A DNA stretch of 24,499 bases from an uncultured Lachnospiraceae bacterium (GCA_900553305.1 USDI01000008.1:1-24499), one strand, 5' to 3'. Counted from the stretch's first letter, positions 7,348 through 15,826 are shown. Notes: generated from the sequence alone by a model not told the origin. Numbers and translations: made by a program.

Positions 7348-8613
7348 TCACCCCGGCTCTGCGATTCTCGATACCGCCACATAAATATTGGAAATGCTGT
7401 ACCAGGTCGGGAAATCCACGATGCCGGACTGCGGAAGTCCAAAGATTCTCTGAAATGTCTTAACGGCATTTGCGGTTCCCTGTCCATAAATTCCATCAAC
7501 TGAAACAACCGGAATTGCCGGATAATTCTGTGCAATACGGTTCAGCTGCCGCTGGATCGTGCGCACATGCTCCCCGGAAGCGCCGATGCTCAGATTGTAG
7601 CCCGGCCAGGATGCCGGAACTCCCGATACGCTCACTGCGGAATTGATATACATATCGCTTCCATAATAATAGCGGATAATTTCAATCGGTGTATACCCCT
7701 GATCGCCAAGATACTTGGAGCCCCACTGGCTTAATCCTCTGCAGGTCGTACGCTGCCCGTCGCAGTAAGAGGTAAAGATTGGCTGCCGCACCCCCGGTCT
7801 TGACAGATAGTTTGCAAAAATCGTGTCCACAATCAGACTGATATTGGAATAGATATTACGCCCGTAGATCCATTTCTGATCGTAGGCTGTGGAAGATGTG
7901 ATCGTAAAATTGTATCCCTTATTGCGATACCACTCCGTATACACGCGGTTTAAGGTAAAGGACATAATTGCAAGAACATTGGCATAGATCGTACTCTCCG
8001 GCCAGGTCGCATAGATTTCGGAGGACGCTACATTCTTGATATAGTCCCGGTAACGCACATAATAATTTCTGGCAGTGGAATCATCCGGTACACCGTCATG
8101 TACCACGATATATTCCGGAATAACTACCCGGCTTAATACAATCTCACCTTCCTCAACAGGCTTGATTTCATCCTCTTCAATCTTGGGCGGATACTCTCCA
8201 TAAAGTGTATGCTCCGGAATCACAATGATTTCATTGTCTTCTTCGGAGGTTTCTGACGGATTCATCTCCACATTCTGCCATGCCGTCACCTCCGGAAGAA
8301 TCTCCGTTCCCGAAACCTCTACCGGCTCATAACCATCTGCCTCCACCCGGACATTATATTCGGAATAGGGCTGTTCCAGCCGCCCCGGCTCCATGCTGTA
8401 GTCAATTGGAGGGGACGGCAGATCAATGATCTCCGTCTGTCCGGAATTATCCGTATCAAGCTGTACTACGGTTACCTCAGGTACTCCTTTATAGGAAATG
8501 GTAATCCGTGCATTCTGCACCGGAATCATTCCAATGGAAGAAGTCACCATAATCCGCAGCCGGCCGGACTCTCCCACGGCGGTTCTTCCTGCTTCATTCT
8601 CCTTTTCAGGCAT
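7348..8613 (-). CDS. SpoIID-like domain protein with C-terminal peptidoglycan-binding domain
   Basis: The 421-residue product has three parts. The N-terminal 100 or so residues contain IMVTSSIGMIPVQNARITIS, a beta-sandwich of the carboxypeptidase-regulatory type. After an acidic linker, the central part resembles SpoIID lytic transglycosylases: DYIKNVASSEIYATWPEST matches the usual conserved Glu segment, and GLSQWGSKYLGDQGYTPIEI is followed by RYYYG. The C-terminal 65 residues form a PG_binding_1 repeat (VDGIYGQGTANAVKTFQ, then GLPQSGIVDFPTW). No signal peptide is evident, which is odd for a wall enzyme; secretion in a mother-cell or forespore context, or a cytoplasmic state, remains open. 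The ATG at 8613 is preferred because AGAGG lies 6 nt upstream and the more upstream ATG (8628) falls inside the htpG terminator stem. A sporulation or wall role is inference. Confidence 0.8.
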   Translation of the reverse strand: MPEKENEAGRTAVGESGRLRIMVTSSIGMIPVQNARITISYKGVPEVTVVQLDTDNSGQTEIIDLPSPPIDYSMEPGRLEQPYSEYNVRVEADGYEPVEVSGTEILPEVTAWQNVEMNPSETSEEDNEIIVIPEHTLYGEYPPKIEEDEIKPVEEGEIVLSRVVIPEYIVVHDGVPDDSTARNYYVRYRDYIKNVASSEIYATWPESTIYANVLAIMSFTLNRVYTEWYRNKGYNFTITSSTAYDQKWIYGRNIYSNISLIVDTIFANYLSRPGVRQPIFTSYCDGQRTTCRGLSQWGSKYLGDQGYTPIEIIRYYYGSDMYINSAVSVSGVPASWPGYNLSIGASGEHVRTIQRQLNRIAQNYPAIPVVSVDGIYGQGTANAVKTFQRIFGLPQSGIVDFPTWYSISNIYVAVSRIAEPG

Positions 8614-8658
8614 AAAAAACCTCTGCATAAGATATACTTAGTATATTTTATGCAGAGG
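8614..8658 (-). terminator. Intrinsic terminator of htpG, abutting the next start codon
   Basis: On the minus strand CCTCTGCATAA pairs with TTATGCAGAGG. The stem is extended, after one mismatch, by ATATACT paired with AGTATAT, and it is followed directly by six U residues (8614-8619). This is a textbook rho-independent terminator 25 nt after the htpG stop. The U-tract ends exactly at the ATG of the SpoIID-like gene, and the GAGG Shine-Dalgarno of that gene is the 3' end of the stem. Confidence 0.9.
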
Positions 8659-8682
8659 TCCTGCTTATGATCTATGATGAAA

Positions 8683-10746
8683 TTATTTTGTTAACAGCAT
8701 CATGATATCGTTGCTTCTCTGAACAAACTTCGCCATAGCCTCCGGTTCGAGTGGTGCATGCTGTAACAGAGCCAGGTCATACAGCTGTTCACAGATCATA
8801 TCGACATTCTTTCCATCGGTATTCTGCATCACATACTCTACCAGAGGATGATTTGCATTGAGAATCAGTGTTTCACCCTCTTTTCCGAATTCACCCATAT
8901 CCATTCCGGGCATGGAATACATCTTCATCATATCCTGCATTCTGCGGCTCTCCTCGGAAAGGGTTACCATGGAAGCGATCTTCCTGTTTTTCAGCTTTTC
9001 CACCTTAACAGCGATCTTGTCTTTCTTTAAGACCTTCTTCATCACCTTGCTGATTGCTTCTGCTGCATCGGAAAGCTCCTTCTCGGCCTTCTTGCTGGTC
9101 TTTGCCTTAAAGGTATCGGTAAGATCGGCATCGATACGCATGAACTTGATTCCTTCATTCTTGGCTTCGAGCTGGGAGATAAACGGCTGGTCAATGTTAT
9201 GTGTCAGGATTACCGCATCCATTTTGGCAGCCTTGAACATATTGATGTACTGCGCCTGCTGCTTTTCATCCGTTACATAGTAAATGATCTTCTCTTTCTT
9301 TTCTTCTTCCGCAGGTTCTTCGGGATCGGACTTCTCTTCACTTACCACATTGCCGTTCTCATCTACCACATCAGCTTCGGCTTCTTTCTCTTTATCCTCT
9401 ACTTCATCCGGATCGGTCTTATTGACTTCCAGACATTCAGGCAGTGTCAGATACTTGCCATCCAGATTCTTAAAGAGGATGTAATCGGTCATCTTCTCAC
9501 AGAACTTGTCATCCTTTAAACAGCCAAACTTGATAAACGGACTGATGTCATCCCAGTATTTGTCGTATTCTTCCTTCTCGGTCTTACACATACCGGAAAG
9601 CTTGTCTGCAACCTTCTTCGTAATATAATCGGAAATCTTCTTTACAAAACCATCGTTCTGCAGCGCACTTCTGGATACATTCAACGGCAGATCCGGACAG
9701 TCGATGACACCCTTCAACAGCATCAGGAACTCCGGAATGACTTCCTTAATATTATCTGCAATGAAGACCTGATTGTTATAAAGCTTAATCACACCTTCAA
9801 TGGATTCGTATTCCATATTGATCTTCGGGAAGTACAGGATACCCTTTAAGTTAAACGGATAATCCATGTTCAGGTGGATCCAGAACAGAGGCTCCTTGTA
9901 ATCCTGGAATACCTTACGGTAGAATTCCAGATATTCTTCCTTCGTACATTCATTCGGATGCTTCATCCAAAGAGGTTGTGTTTCATTTAACAGCTCCGGA
10001 CGCTTCTGAATCTTCAGTTTCAGCTCGTCCTCTTCCTTCTCCGGTTTGATCTCCTCGATGACCACATCGGTATCCAGCTTCTCAGACGCTTTGATGGTCT
10101 GTGTCTCTGTGGTGTTCTCCCTGGAAAGATAAATCTCGGTCGGCATGAAGGAGCAGTATTTCTTAATAACTTCCCTTGCGCGGTATTCATTACAGAATTC
10201 CAGTACATCTTCATTAAGGAAAAGTGTAATGGTCGTTCCGACATCGGTTTTCGTTCCTTCGGTCATATCAAATTCCGTACCACCGTCACATTCCCAGTGA
10301 ACCGGCTTTGCATCCTTCTGCCAGGAAAGGGTATCGATGTGCACCTCGTTTGCTACCATAAATGCGGAGTAAAAGCCAAGACCGAAGTGACCGATGATCT
10401 GATCCTCGTTTGTCTTATCCTTATACTTCTCAATGAAATCGGTCGCACCGGAAAATGCGATCTGATTGATGTATTCTTCCACTTCATCCGCGGTCATACC
10501 AATACCATTATCGATGAACTTCAAGGTCTTCTCTTCCGGATTGACAATGACCTCAATCTTACCCTTGTAATCCTCGGGTAACGTATATTCACCCATCATA
10601 TCCAGCTTTTTCAGCTTCGTAATTGCATCACAGCCATTGGATATCAGCTCTCTGAAGAAGATATCATGGTCGGAATATAACCATTTCTTGATAATGGGGA
10701 ATATATTCTCACTATTAATTGATAAACTACCGTGTTTTTCTGCCAC
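8683..10746 (-). CDS. htpG: HtpG, Hsp90-family ATP-dependent chaperone
   Basis: The protein is a cytosolic dimeric chaperone of the GHKL ATPase fold that remodels client proteins under stress. The N-terminal ATPase domain is intact: ELISNGCDAITKL (E33, N37, D40), DNGIGM (79-84) and IGHFGLGFYSAF (118 onward). The middle domain has LFWIHLNMDYPFNLKG and NVSRSALQ, and a dimerisation domain follows. I use the second GTG (10746), giving MAEKHGSLSINSENIF and 687 residues. AAAGGAG lies 8 nt upstream of it, whereas the first in-frame GTG at 10755 overlaps the Shine-Dalgarno itself. The protein is longer than typical bacterial HtpG (about 625-640), mostly because of an acidic insertion around residues 443-486. 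Expression is probably HrcA-controlled through the CIRCE element, and the gene is monocistronic or nearly so. Confidence 0.97.
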   Translation of the reverse strand: MAEKHGSLSINSENIFPIIKKWLYSDHDIFFRELISNGCDAITKLKKLDMMGEYTLPEDYKGKIEVIVNPEEKTLKFIDNGIGMTADEVEEYINQIAFSGATDFIEKYKDKTNEDQIIGHFGLGFYSAFMVANEVHIDTLSWQKDAKPVHWECDGGTEFDMTEGTKTDVGTTITLFLNEDVLEFCNEYRAREVIKKYCSFMPTEIYLSRENTTETQTIKASEKLDTDVVIEEIKPEKEEDELKLKIQKRPELLNETQPLWMKHPNECTKEEYLEFYRKVFQDYKEPLFWIHLNMDYPFNLKGILYFPKINMEYESIEGVIKLYNNQVFIADNIKEVIPEFLMLLKGVIDCPDLPLNVSRSALQNDGFVKKISDYITKKVADKLSGMCKTEKEEYDKYWDDISPFIKFGCLKDDKFCEKMTDYILFKNLDGKYLTLPECLEVNKTDPDEVEDKEKEAEADVVDENGNVVSEEKSDPEEPAEEEKKEKIIYYVTDEKQQAQYINMFKAAKMDAVILTHNIDQPFISQLEAKNEGIKFMRIDADLTDTFKAKTSKKAEKELSDAAEAISKVMKKVLKKDKIAVKVEKLKNRKIASMVTLSEESRRMQDMMKMYSMPGMDMGEFGKEGETLILNANHPLVEYVMQNTDGKNVDMICEQLYDLALLQHAPLEPEAMAKFVQRSNDIMMLLTK

Positions 10747-10763
10747 AATAATCACTCCTTTTT

Positions 10764-10790
10764 GTAACTGTAAATCTACAGAACAGTTAC
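10764..10790 (-). promoter_or_regulatory. Hairpin in the htpG 5' UTR next to the ribosome binding site
   Basis: GTAACTGT (10764-10771) and ACAGTTAC (10783-10790) are perfect inverted repeats with an 11-nt loop, within the predicted htpG leader. The 3' foot of the hairpin ends about 3-5 nt before the AAAGGAG sequence. It could stabilise the mRNA 5' end or modulate translation with temperature; neither is shown. Confidence 0.5.
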
Positions 10791-10809
10791 TGTTTTTCTT
10801 ATATCAGTA

Positions 10810-10838
10810 AGTGTAAGTCCATTTGCAGAAAAAGTCAA
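10810..10838 (-). promoter_or_regulatory. htpG promoter (sigma-A type)
   Basis: On the minus strand there is a -35 TTGACT (10833-10838), a 17-nt spacer and a -10 TACACT (10810-10815). Predicted transcription starts near 10803, giving a leader of about 57 nt. The CIRCE operator lies 7 nt upstream of the -35 box. Confidence 0.75.
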
Positions 10839-10845
10839 GAAAAAT

Positions 10846-10872
10846 TTAGCACTCATCAAGAATGAGTGCTAA
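10846..10872. promoter_or_regulatory. Perfect CIRCE operator (HrcA binding site)
   Basis: TTAGCACTC, a 9-nt spacer and GAGTGCTAA match the full CIRCE consensus without a mismatch. CIRCE is the binding site of the heat-shock repressor HrcA, usually in front of groESL and hrcA-grpE-dnaK-dnaJ. Here it lies immediately upstream of the htpG promoter, placing htpG in the HrcA regulon. This differs from Bacillus subtilis, where htpG is not HrcA-dependent. Confidence 0.95.
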
Positions 10873-10926
10873 CAAATTTTAAGGGCAATGTTTATCCATC
10901 TTCTGCTGTTCTTTCATTACGTTATG

Positions 10927-12003
10927 TTAACCAAAATAATCATGATAGATATTGAAAAACTGCTGGGTGGTCACCTCTTCATCGTCCACAAGTGAAACAG
11001 ATTCCCAGAGTTTTTGATTGATGTCCCGTGTAAGTCCCTGTGCAAATGCATCGTATTCTTCGCCGAAAACCTCTTCCCGCTTTTCTTCCACGATCTTCAC
11101 CTTATTAGCACTCGTCTGGTCCTTGTCAAACGTACTTAGGCATTTGATGATATAAAAGCCGGACGGCGTCTCCACCAGATTGCTGATCTCCCCGGTTGCG
11201 AGGTTAAAGGCTGCCTGTTCGAAGCCTTCCTCGGTTTCGCCTTTTCCAAAAGAATAGGTTCCCTTATCCCCTTCACTGTACTTTAAAACCAGCTCCTTAA
11301 AGTCGCTCCCCTCTTCCTTCGCCTGCCGTAAAATGTCTTCAGCGAGTGCACGGGCTTCGTCCCGGTCTTCCTCGGAATACTCAATCTTTGCCCCCGTTCC
11401 GTCCGTCATATAAGTCTTAATCAGAATATAATCCACGGTAATCGTTCTTGCCTCATCATCGCTGATTTCCGGGTTGATGTCCTTAATAATATATTCATAC
11501 ACCTTGTTGGCAAGGGCGTATTCCTCATACATCTGCGTTAAGATCTCTTCATCAACCTGCATCACGGCTATTTCCGTTTCGTTAAGACTCTCATAGTATT
11601 CCTTCGCCGCCTCTTTGGCAAACTGCTTCTCCATCTCATCGAGTGTCACATTGTGCTTCTGTGCCAGAAGATTCATCGCCTTTACCTGTGCCAGATTGGC
11701 AAGCACGGTATCCTTCACACTTTCTGACAGCGTTATTCCGTTCAGATCCCGCTGCCAGATCTCTTTCCCGTAGACACCCTCGTACTGCTCCTGCATATTC
11801 ACAAGATACACCATAATTTCCGGAAGTGTCCCCGACATGGATTCAATTTTAAACACTTCGTTCCGTGCAAACCCACTGGTGAGCACCACGGTAGGTTCCT
11901 CCGCCACGTCCTGCGTTGTCTGACTGCTGCGCTGACAGCCAGTTAAGAGGAGTGCCGCCAGCATTGCCATGGCAATTCTTCTATATAAACTGTTCTTTCT
12001 CAT
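10927..12003 (-). CDS. PrsA-like peptidyl-prolyl isomerase lipoprotein (parvulin)
   Basis: The 358-residue product is a predicted surface-anchored foldase assisting proteins after secretion. MRKNSLYRRIAMAML and a hydrophobic stretch end in the lipobox LLTGC (modified Cys23). A SurA/PrsA-like N-terminal helical region follows. The parvulin domain runs from about residue 185 to 290, recognisable from VDYILIKTY, FKELVLKYSEGDKGTYSFGKGE, then FNLATGEISNLVETPSGFYIIK. The in-frame TTG at 12021 gives a poorer signal peptide; the ATG at 12003 has AAGGA 10 nt upstream and a normal n-region. The gene starts 47 nt after sbcC with no terminator between, so it may be cotranscribed with the nuclease genes. 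I see no terminator between its stop and the htpG control region. Confidence 0.9.
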   Translation of the reverse strand: MRKNSLYRRIAMAMLAALLLTGCQRSSQTTQDVAEEPTVVLTSGFARNEVFKIESMSGTLPEIMVYLVNMQEQYEGVYGKEIWQRDLNGITLSESVKDTVLANLAQVKAMNLLAQKHNVTLDEMEKQFAKEAAKEYYESLNETEIAVMQVDEEILTQMYEEYALANKVYEYIIKDINPEISDDEARTITVDYILIKTYMTDGTGAKIEYSEEDRDEARALAEDILRQAKEEGSDFKELVLKYSEGDKGTYSFGKGETEEGFEQAAFNLATGEISNLVETPSGFYIIKCLSTFDKDQTSANKVKIVEEKREEVFGEEYDAFAQGLTRDINQKLWESVSLVDDEEVTTQQFFNIYHDYFG

Positions 12004-12050
12004 AAAATCTCTTTCCTTCAATCCCTGTAGCTGTTCCGTAACCTCATCAA

Positions 12051-14675
12051 CTACTGTATCACAACTTCGGCGCGGCTTCCAGTATTCGTCTTATGAATGC
12101 GGATCTGATCCGGAATCTTCTCAGACAACTCCGGCACATGGGAAATGAGTCCGATCAGCCGGTTGCTCTCCGTTAAACCCTGTAACACCAGACACGCCTG
12201 ATCGAGCGACTCTCCATCGAGCGTACCAAAGCCCTCATCGATAAACATGGTTTCCACCTGAATTCCACCGCTCTGTGCCTGAATCACATCGCTCATGCCA
12301 AGGGCAAGGCTTAAGGATACCTTAAAGGATTCCCCACCCGACAAGGTTTTCACCGAACGGTACTTGCCGGTGTAAAAGTCAAGCACTTCCATTTCCAGAT
12401 TGTCCTTACTGCGGGCATCCACGATTCCCCGCACGCGCCGCAACTCATATCTTCCACCGCTCATCGTCTGCAGCCGTAAGTTCGCCGCATACAGAATTTC
12501 TTCAAAATAAGAAATCAGAACATACTGTTCAAACACAAGCCGCTTCTTATTATTCCCGTTTGCCAGATCGTCCAGTCCTTTGACTAAACTATAACGCTCC
12601 ATCGTCTCCTTGAGACTCACAAGCTTTGTTTTTAAAGAAGTAAAGGTTCTCTCCGTGAGATTCCGGCTTTCCTGCTTCTTCGAAAGACTCTGCTGCACTG
12701 CCCTCTTTTCTTCCAAAGCGGTCTGCAGTTCCTCCTGCAGCTTTGCAGGATCCGGAAGCACAAGCTCCTGTACCTGCTCCTTCAGGTGCTGCAACAGTTC
12801 TTCATTCGCCTTGCAGTTCTTCTCATAGTCCTGCAGTTCTCTCTTCCCTTCCTCCATCTGCTCCTTGGAAAGAAGACTGTCCTGATATTCTTCCCTGGAA
12901 GCAAATCCATACTTCGTCAAGAGCACATCCCTTTCCTCTTCCCGCGCTTTTAAAAGCTCCTGCTCCTTTTGAAGCTCCTCCTGCAGACTGCGGATCTGCT
13001 CCTGCTTTTCCGCACGCTCAACGCGTAATGTTAAGAGGCGGTTCAGTTCCCCTTCAAAGGATTTCCGGGTATATTTCAACAAAAGCTCTTTGATTTCTGT
13101 GGGAAGCTGTTCCATCTCCTCCTGCATCTGTCCGATGGATTTTAAAAGCTCACCTCCCTTTTCCTTCGCCTGTTCTGCCTTTCCCTTCGCAGCCATGGTT
13201 TCCCCATGCTGACGCATCGTCTTTTCCTGCTTTTGGAGCCATGCCTTCTTTGCCTGATCGACCTTTTCCTTCGTCAGATGCTCTTCGCTGACAGCAGCCG
13301 GAGCCGGATGATGAAGAGATCCACAGACCGGACAGGGCTGGTTTTCTTCAAGCTCCGAAGACAGGATGCCCGCAAGGTTATGACGGTACAGCCGCTCTGT
13401 CTCTTCATACGCCTGCCGTGCAAGAGTCTCTTCCTGTTCCAGTCTTAAATAGACCTCCTGTAACTGTTTCAACTGCGCTTCCAGTTGTTTACATAATTTT
13501 ATATTATGTTCGCTTTCCTGTTCCTGTTCAGAAAGTTTTTCCCTTAAATCACAGGCTGCTTCAAAGTCAGCCTGATATTCCGGCAGTTTCTGCAAAGAAA
13601 GAATCTGCTGCTCACGTAATCCGGTTTCTTCCTGAAGATGCCGGATCTGCTGCCGGATCTTATCGATCTGCTTACCGGACTCCCCACATAGCAGCTCCTG
13701 CTGACGGATTTCCTTTGCCCGGTCTGCTTTCCACAGAAGTGTTTCCTTCTGCTGCATTTCTTCCTTCCGGCTGTCTAACAGACGCTTTCTGTCCGTTTCC
13801 CTCCCCAAACTCTTTTGCAGTTCTGCCGCCTTCTGCGCTTCCACAAGCTTTCCGTTCAGTGCAAACGTCCGCTCTTCCAGTTGCTGATACTGTGCAAAGA
13901 CTTCCTTTTCTTCCTTCCCGATCCGCTTCTTTTCTTCCTTTAAGAATGCAAGTACGGCCTCATAATCATAGGCCTCCCCCTGCACCAGTGTCGCAAATTT
14001 TTCTGCGGATTCCTCCATGGGATGATACAGTTCCACATCCTCATCCATTTTGTGGCGGTATCCGCTCACCTCTTTATAAATCGCGTTGGAACGCTCCTTT
14101 AGGATCTGTGCCATCTTCTCGTACAGGCCGGTGTCAAAAATCTGCCGGAAGATCTTCGTTTTTTCCTGCGAAGATGCTGTCAGGAGCTTGGTAAACTCGC
14201 CCTGTGCGATCATGGAAATCTGCTTGAACTGGCGGTAGTCCAGGCAAAGCAGCTCCTCGATTTTCCGGGTGACCTCACTGCTGCCCTCGATACTGCTTCC
14301 ATCGGGAAGTGTAAGTACCGCCTTTTCCTTCTCCTTCGTGAGTTCCTTTCCGTCTGCTCCCTTGCGCTTGCGGGGACGCAGATATTCCGGGTTCCGGTAA
14401 ATGTGATAGCTTTCGCCCTTATGCGTCATCGAAAGCTCTACAAAGGTGGGCGTATCCGGCTTTGCAAAATCTGACCGCACCGATCCCTTTTCCCGCACTT
14501 CACCACTCATGCAGCCATACAGGGCATACATGATCGCATCAAAAATCGTCGTCTTTCCGGCTCCGGTTGCGCCGGCAATCAGGAACAGTCCGCGTTCCTC
14601 CATCCTCGTAAAGTCAATCGTCTGAAGATCCTTGTAGGGTCCCCAGCCACTGATCCGTAATTCTACTGGTTTCAT
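12051..14675 (-). CDS. sbcC: SbcC, ATPase subunit of the SbcCD DNA nuclease (Rad50-like)
   Basis: SbcC is an SMC-like ATPase that works with SbcD to cleave hairpins and process double-strand ends. Walker A is GATGAGKTT (35-43). The long coiled coil is broken near the middle by the zinc hook CPVC (C448 and C451). The C-terminal half has the ABC signature LSGGES (from 778) and Walker B MFIDEGFGTLD (from 810). At 874 residues it is shorter than E. coli SbcC (about 1050), mostly in the coiled-coil arms; all functional motifs remain. It overlaps sbcD by four bases (ATGA), which implies translational coupling. Confidence 0.97.
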   Translation of the reverse strand: MKPVELRISGWGPYKDLQTIDFTRMEERGLFLIAGATGAGKTTIFDAIMYALYGCMSGEVREKGSVRSDFAKPDTPTFVELSMTHKGESYHIYRNPEYLRPRKRKGADGKELTKEKEKAVLTLPDGSSIEGSSEVTRKIEELLCLDYRQFKQISMIAQGEFTKLLTASSQEKTKIFRQIFDTGLYEKMAQILKERSNAIYKEVSGYRHKMDEDVELYHPMEESAEKFATLVQGEAYDYEAVLAFLKEEKKRIGKEEKEVFAQYQQLEERTFALNGKLVEAQKAAELQKSLGRETDRKRLLDSRKEEMQQKETLLWKADRAKEIRQQELLCGESGKQIDKIRQQIRHLQEETGLREQQILSLQKLPEYQADFEAACDLREKLSEQEQESEHNIKLCKQLEAQLKQLQEVYLRLEQEETLARQAYEETERLYRHNLAGILSSELEENQPCPVCGSLHHPAPAAVSEEHLTKEKVDQAKKAWLQKQEKTMRQHGETMAAKGKAEQAKEKGGELLKSIGQMQEEMEQLPTEIKELLLKYTRKSFEGELNRLLTLRVERAEKQEQIRSLQEELQKEQELLKAREEERDVLLTKYGFASREEYQDSLLSKEQMEEGKRELQDYEKNCKANEELLQHLKEQVQELVLPDPAKLQEELQTALEEKRAVQQSLSKKQESRNLTERTFTSLKTKLVSLKETMERYSLVKGLDDLANGNNKKRLVFEQYVLISYFEEILYAANLRLQTMSGGRYELRRVRGIVDARSKDNLEMEVLDFYTGKYRSVKTLSGGESFKVSLSLALGMSDVIQAQSGGIQVETMFIDEGFGTLDGESLDQACLVLQGLTESNRLIGLISHVPELSEKIPDQIRIHKTNTGSRAEVVIQ

Positions 14676-15826
14676 CCCTCAAGTCTCTCCTTTGCCTCCC
14701 GGATCACGCCGGTTATATAACGGAGCTGTTCCTCCGTCATGTCCTGTTCCCTGATTTCTGCATAAAAATCCTGAAACAAAGAACCGGCATCCCTTTTCTG
14801 CAAAATGCCATTTCCTGCCACAGATCTTAAATCAAACTCCATCTGGATTTCTTCCCTGTCGGCCCGGACAATCTGCATCGCATTCGGATAGACGCTCCGC
14901 AGTGTCTCCATCGGGTCAATCAGCTCCCCTTCATCGGTAAGACAGGCCTGCACATAGTCGAGGGCTTTTGTCCCCTCTTCTCTTCCCTGCTTTAAAAGCT
15001 CCTGCAGCGTTCCTTTGATCTTTCGCATATCATGCAGCGGGGTAAGCGGCAGCTCCTCTACCTTCTTAAGTCCCGCATCGTCCACGGTAACAAGTAGCAT
15101 TCCCTTCGTGCTTCCTGCTTCGCCAAACGAATATTTTAACGGTGCTCCCGCATAATAAATGGGGTGCTGCCCGATCTGCTGTTTCTTATGAATGTGACCC
15201 AACGCCACATAATCAAAGCCCTCGAACACGGACGCATCCACGTTATCAAGACTTCCTACATGGATCGTGGATTCACTGTCGGAAAGCTCCGGCTCTCTTC
15301 CGCTGTCGGTTACAAAATAATGAGTCACAAGGATCCGGCTCTTCTTTTGATCTGTTTCCTGTTCCTTCTCTTTTTCCCAATAACCCGAAAGCAGCTTCCG
15401 GACGGCTTCCCCACTGGTGCTGCACTGCACCTGGGACGGCTTGCAGAAGGGCAGCAGGACGATTTCGGCATCCGGAAAACGCACCGTCTTAAGCTCCTCC
15501 TTTGGCACACCGGAAATAAACAGTCCCTGCGCCTGCAATATATTTTCAAGGAAAGAAACCCGTTCCTGTGAATCATGGTTTCCCGCAATCATAATCATTT
15601 TGATCTGATGCTCCAGTGCCCATGTCAGAAAATGATCAAAAACAGCCACTGCATCGGCAGGGGGAATCGACCGGTCATAAAGATCACCGGCAATCAAAAT
15701 CGCTTCCACCTTCTGTACAATCGCTGTCTGTAAAATCTGTTCCAAAATATATTTCTGATCCTCGAGCATGGAAAATTCATTCACGATCTTTCCAATATGA
15801 AGATCCGCTACGTGCAACAATTTCAT
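14672..15826 (-). CDS. sbcD: SbcD, Mre11-like nuclease subunit
   Basis: This is the metallophosphoesterase-type exonuclease and hairpin endonuclease partner of SbcC. All phosphoesterase motifs are visible: HVADLHIGK (D8, H10), AGDLYDRSIPP, AGNHDS, HYF and the GHIH pair in YVALGHIHKKQ. A C-terminal segment for SbcC binding and dimerisation follows. The ATG at 15826 gives a 384-residue protein beginning directly with the conserved MKLLHVADLHIG, with AGGAG 7 nt upstream. The frame is open a further 15 codons upstream, but that part overlaps the PHP gene and is not conserved-looking. The start lies 13 nt after the PHP stop and the end overlaps sbcC. Confidence 0.97.
   Translation of the reverse strand: MKLLHVADLHIGKIVNEFSMLEDQKYILEQILQTAIVQKVEAILIAGDLYDRSIPPADAVAVFDHFLTWALEHQIKMIMIAGNHDSQERVSFLENILQAQGLFISGVPKEELKTVRFPDAEIVLLPFCKPSQVQCSTSGEAVRKLLSGYWEKEKEQETDQKKSRILVTHYFVTDSGREPELSDSESTIHVGSLDNVDASVFEGFDYVALGHIHKKQQIGQHPIYYAGAPLKYSFGEAGSTKGMLLVTVDDAGLKKVEELPLTPLHDMRKIKGTLQELLKQGREEGTKALDYVQACLTDEGELIDPMETLRSVYPNAMQIVRADREEIQMEFDLRSVAGNGILQKRDAGSLFQDFYAEIREQDMTEEQLRYITGVIREAKERLEG

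Noticed and set aside
10747..10755. Upstream GTG as htpG start
   Set aside because: It overlaps the Shine-Dalgarno sequence; the GTG at 10746 has ideal spacing and gives the family N-terminus.
12004..12021. TTG start six codons upstream of the PrsA-like gene
   Set aside because: It would put acidic residues ahead of the signal peptide, and the start codon overlaps the AAGGA used by the ATG at 12003.
13418..14194. 258-codon open frame on the plus strand inside sbcC
   Set aside because: It is antisense to a gene with all SbcC motifs, has a low-complexity Pro/Ser-rich product and no ribosome binding site; it is a by-product of sbcC codon use.
15164..15571. 135-codon plus-strand frame inside sbcD
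   Set aside because: Antisense to intact phosphoesterase motifs, with no recognisable domain or control signals.
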